Assembly: GCA_014376345.1 (NCBI GenBank) | Contig: JACMRS010000097.1 | Coordinates: 1-19,077, forward strand | Source: Bacteroidia bacterium | Lineage (GTDB): Bacteria > Bacteroidota > Bacteroidia > NS11-12g > UBA955 | Direction of reading: 5' to 3' | Length of the DNA: 19,077 nt | Shown: in pieces, positions 16,192 through 19,077 of the stretch | Numbering within the stretch: position 1 is the stretch's first letter | Layout of the letters: every line of letters starts with the position of its first letter | Notes under the pieces: generated by a model | Databases searched by the model: none | Told to the model about the DNA's origin: nothing | What the model saw: the letters and a program-made list of their open reading frames with translations, nothing else | Made by a program: the position numbers and the translations under genes

Positions 16192-17517
16192 TTGACAAAA
16201 AAAATACACATTCTCCTTCTGTCCGCATTTTTTGCTGTTTCATTTTCTGCAAATGCACAACTGAAATATTATCCTGATTCTATGCTAAGGCAGGTCTTTC
16301 TTGCAAAAACAAATTTTTATAACGGACTTGCACTGATACATTATGTTTGCGATGGCGTAAACTATAAAAAAATGACGAAGCAGGAACTTGCGCTTTGTGA
16401 TGGCTACGTATTTATTGACACTGGTTTTCGGGTTAAAATTGGACCGGTTTTCGAAGTTCCCTGTACTTTCTATCCTAGATTTTCAGAAGGTCTATGCGCT
16501 GTTTCTATAAAAGGCATGATGTCGTATATTGACACAACGGGTAAGGTTAAATTTTCGCTCGGATTAAAAAGCTGTACACCTAAGGAATGGGTTAATGCAG
16601 GGCCGTTTAATAAAGGCATTGCAGTAATTAATACCGGTGACAATAAAAGCAATAAGCCTCTGAAAAAATTCTACATAAACACCTCCGGTGAAAAAGTGCG
16701 GAAGCCATTTATTATACCGGCAGTACTGGCAGGAATAGCAGGTTCAAAAAAACCTTATATCCCGAAACCTCAGGACCCGGCAATCGTTGCAAATCGCCCA
16801 CCCGATCTGGTTATTGTGGAGGATACTGAAAATAATAACAACGGCAATAACAATAATGACAATAATAACAACGGTAATTTAAATCCTGGAAAGACTTATA
16901 TTCATGATAAGTGGTTGCTGGATGACAAAGCCAAAAAAGCTTTTTATGCAAGAAAACCATTTGTAAACGGTATTGCATTTGTTGAGTATAAATGCAACGA
17001 TAAAATTCTATCACAAATTGACGAGCAAACTGCCACTTATTGCGGTAAATATGTTTTTGTTGACAGTGCACTGAATGTAAAATTCCCTGTTGCATTCGAC
17101 AAACCCTGTGCTTTTCTTCCCGAATTTTCTGAAGGCCTCTCCCCTGCTTCTGTTAATGGAAAAATAGTCTATATCAATCTTAAAGGAGAAACTGTAATCA
17201 ATCTTAATATTCCAAACTGTGGTGCGGAAATGATTGTACCAGGACCGTTTGAAGATTCGGTTGCTGTTATTCAAAAAGGCAATCCAGAAACCAATAGTTT
17301 TGACCCGCTTTACAGAATTGACCGTCAGGGAAATAAACTGCCTAACCTTGGTTTTGACAACCTGCTTCCTGCAGCTTATGGTGTTGGAAAATACACAGGT
17401 TTAACTGTTGCAGACACACCCGGCCGTTATATCGGAAAAGGACCTACAAATGGCATCTGGTTTCTTGTAGATGCAAAAGGAAGAGTTTTGAGAAAGCTCG
17501 ACAGGATTGTTAAATAG
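16192..17517 (+). CDS. secreted two-domain protein, WG-repeat-like, with Asn-rich linker
   Basis: A 441-residue protein with a signal peptide (about 1-22, ending SANA before QLKYY) from a TTG start at 16192; an in-frame stop just upstream (16180) leaves no other start that keeps the signal. The mature part consists of two homologous halves. Residues 41-128 align without gaps to 256-343, for example NGLALIHYVC with NGIAFVEYKC, and FSEGLCAVSIKG with FSEGLSPASVNG. Four cysteines keep register (53/268, 69/284, 91/306, 128/343). The FSEGL...G...YID..G pattern is like WG-type beta repeats. A low-complexity linker of mostly Asn (214-229) joins the halves. Function unknown; it is probably periplasmic or surface-exposed. 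Confidence 0.8.
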   Translation: MTKKIHILLLSAFFAVSFSANAQLKYYPDSMLRQVFLAKTNFYNGLALIHYVCDGVNYKKMTKQELALCDGYVFIDTGFRVKIGPVFEVPCTFYPRFSEGLCAVSIKGMMSYIDTTGKVKFSLGLKSCTPKEWVNAGPFNKGIAVINTGDNKSNKPLKKFYINTSGEKVRKPFIIPAVLAGIAGSKKPYIPKPQDPAIVANRPPDLVIVEDTENNNNGNNNNDNNNNGNLNPGKTYIHDKWLLDDKAKKAFYARKPFVNGIAFVEYKCNDKILSQIDEQTATYCGKYVFVDSALNVKFPVAFDKPCAFLPEFSEGLSPASVNGKIVYINLKGETVINLNIPNCGAEMIVPGPFEDSVAVIQKGNPETNSFDPLYRIDRQGNKLPNLGFDNLLPAAYGVGKYTGLTVADTPGRYIGKGPTNGIWFLVDAKGRVLRKLDRIVK

Positions 17518-17527
17518 CAACCTGAAT

Positions 17528-18613
17528 TTATTCGCTGATATTTACATCTAAGGCATCTCTTAAAGCGATACCAAGAAAATTAAATGCCATCACCAGCACC
17601 ATAATTGCAATACCCGGAATGATTGCCAGATAGGCACTGTCAAGCACAATAAATCCGAAATATTCTTTAATCATCATGCCCCAGCTTGGCGCTGGTGGTT
17701 CAACTCCTAGTCCTAAAAAGCTTAATCCTGCTTCAAGTAAAATTGCTGATCCAAAATTAGCGGTTGCAACTACTATCAGCGGTCCTTTAATATTAGGCAG
17801 AATATGTCTGAACATAATTCTCATGTTGCTGAATCCTAACACCCTTGCAGCCTGAATGTATTCCTTTTCACGCACAGAAAACACTTGCCCTCTAACCATA
17901 CGCGCTACTTCAACCCATGAACTTAATCCTACTGCAACAAATATCTGCCAGAAGCCTTTTCCCAAAGCAAAACTAATTGCTACAACTAACAAGAAAGTTG
18001 GCAAACTCCAGATCACATTGATTAGCCACATAATTATTCTGTCTGCCCATCCGCGATAATAGCCTGCAAATAAACCCAGAACTGTTCCTATCAGCAATGA
18101 AATAACTACTGCTACTAATCCCACTGCAAGTGAAATCCTGGAGCCTATCATCAGTCTGCTTAAAACATCTCTGCCGAAAGGTGCATCAGCACCGAGATAA
18201 TACTTGCGTGTTTCAAACTGAGGCTTTTCTTTTGGCGTTGCGCCGGTGTAAAAAACACCATATAAATGCGTAGTATCTTCACTTCCGGTGTACAATTGAA
18301 TTTTAAGTGAATCACCATTTATTGAAACCGGATTTCCTTTAACAGGAATAGCTTTAAAATTATCCTGTTTCCCTGAAAGCATGGTTTTAAGAAATGAAGA
18401 TTTTATTTCTGTGCCATCATAAATTCTGATAAACTTTATTTCAGCACCAGGCTTTTCTCCTGCTAATGGCAATTGAATGTCATTGGCATCGGGTGTCTGA
18501 TCAGGAGTTATTAAATACCCAAAAAAAGCAATCACCGAAAAAAAAGCAATAATGATAAAGCCTATAAGGCCCAGCTTATGTCTTAATACTTTTCTGAATA
18601 CACTTTGACGCAT
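17528..18613 (-). CDS. ABC transporter permease, DppC/OppC type
   Basis: A 361-residue inner-membrane permease of the peptide/nickel importer class. TM1 (about 14-34) is followed by an extracytoplasmic region of roughly 100 residues. Then come YYLGADAPFGRDVLSRLMIG (138-157), which is the LGTDxxGRDxxSR family signature, and the remaining membrane helices. The EAA loop EYIQAARVLGFSNMRIMFRH (251-270) contacts the ATPase, and SFLGLGVEPPAPSWGMMI is also typical. The TM1-TM2 loop is longer than in E. coli DppC (which is about 300 residues in all), as in several Bacteroidota relatives. Its DppB, ATPase and binding-protein partners are not in the window. It converges on the preceding gene with 10 bases between stops. 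Confidence 0.92.
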   Translation of the reverse strand: MRQSVFRKVLRHKLGLIGFIIIAFFSVIAFFGYLITPDQTPDANDIQLPLAGEKPGAEIKFIRIYDGTEIKSSFLKTMLSGKQDNFKAIPVKGNPVSINGDSLKIQLYTGSEDTTHLYGVFYTGATPKEKPQFETRKYYLGADAPFGRDVLSRLMIGSRISLAVGLVAVVISLLIGTVLGLFAGYYRGWADRIIMWLINVIWSLPTFLLVVAISFALGKGFWQIFVAVGLSSWVEVARMVRGQVFSVREKEYIQAARVLGFSNMRIMFRHILPNIKGPLIVVATANFGSAILLEAGLSFLGLGVEPPAPSWGMMIKEYFGFIVLDSAYLAIIPGIAIMVLVMAFNFLGIALRDALDVNISE

Positions 18614-18661
18614 TGTTTTAACTGAACTTCAATACTAACTGAAAAAGTGTGAGAATAAAAA

Positions 18662-19077
18662 TCAGTTTTCAATTTGTTTAACTTCCGTCATCTCTTCATC
18701 CGGTTGCCTGTGGTAAATATCAAGCGCTGCAATTATTGCAATAAAGCCCCAGAGTGGTACTGCAATTTTATCAAAATCACTGTAATTGTTAACGAAACCA
18801 TGTACATAATAAGTTATTAAACCTAAAACTGCTGCAATAGCAAGATTTTTCACCCAGGGCTCATTATTTCTGTAAATAACTTTAACAGCCGTTCCTATTG
18901 ATATAATAAAAATACCAACCCAGCTTAAAAATCCCATCAGACCGGTTTCTGAAAGTGAATTAAAATACTCACTGTGCGTATTGCCAAGGTCTCCTGAGTT
19001 TGTGCTGATAATTGTAAGATCTTCCGGTCTTTGGTACGGACCATAATTAAACACATAAGTACCCGGACCGAAACCCA
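18662..19077 (-). CDS. O-antigen ligase / polymerase-like membrane protein, C-terminal part (cut by window edge)
   Basis: Only the last 138 or so residues are present; the frame stays open to the right edge. The visible part begins GFGPGTYVFNYGPYQ and continues to GNTHSEYFNSLSETGLMGFL, the conserved end of the large periplasmic loop in the O-antigen ligase / Wzy-like family. It is followed by two or three membrane segments and a charged tail (EEMTEVKQIEN). Such proteins attach or polymerise surface glycans. A GTG at 19054 is not a real start, because the family motif continues upstream of it. The gap to the permease gene is 48 bases. Confidence 0.82.
   Translation of the reverse strand, partial: GFGPGTYVFNYGPYQRPEDLTIISTNSGDLGNTHSEYFNSLSETGLMGFLSWVGIFIISIGTAVKVIYRNNEPWVKNLAIAAVLGLITYYVHGFVNNYSDFDKIAVPLWGFIAIIAALDIYHRQPDEEMTEVKQIEN

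Noticed and set aside
18662..19054. Complete small membrane protein starting at GTG 19054
   Set aside because: The conserved GFGPGTY motif continues in frame upstream to the window edge, so this is the end of a longer gene.

Overview
The window is a piece of a low-GC Bacteroidota chromosome. The evidence is the gldH gene (a gliding-motility lipoprotein confined to this phylum), a lipid A kinase (lpxK), many lipoproteins with a Cys-Lys-Lys-Asp type N-terminus, and promoter-like motifs of the phylum's TTG / TAnnTTTG type. No rRNA, tRNA, CRISPR array, integrase or transposase gene was seen. Most of the window is housekeeping or envelope gene content, and no clear new defence or biosynthetic system is present.

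Layout. Bases 1-661 hold no gene. They carry a REP-like repeat: a 236-bp direct duplication with an inverted core copy between the two, built from short hairpins. Next come, all on the minus strand, an orphan lipoprotein (734-1378), dnaA with a good intrinsic terminator (1632-3074), and a two-gene unit of a small membrane-anchored protein and a cobalamin-dependent acyl-CoA mutase catalytic subunit (3305-5406). A divergent promoter region separates this unit from a plus-strand IscA-like protein that lacks the usual C-terminal cysteines (5497-5787) and an FtsX/MacB-type ABC permease (5878-7113). The permease converges on a minus-strand run read as tolC-like, hlyD-like, CHAP-amidase (10551 down to 7115). 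That run lies downstream of a secreted TPR protein (10672-12165) and of a nif3-like / coiled-coil zinc-ribbon pair (12236-14155) ending in a strong terminator.

From 14248 the plus strand carries lpxK, gldH, a DCC-family protein and a secreted protein made of two copies of a cysteine-bearing domain (to 17517). This run converges on a minus-strand DppC/OppC-type permease (17528-18613). An O-antigen-ligase-like membrane protein is cut by the right edge.

How they work together. The adaptor, outer-membrane channel and ABC permease could form a tripartite export system, but the ATPase is not in the window. lpxK (lipid A) and the O-antigen-ligase-like gene both concern the outer surface. The points most worth a second look are the repeat cluster, the duplicated cysteine-domain protein, and three proteins from known families that each lack an expected key residue or motif (IscA-like, DCC, CHAP).
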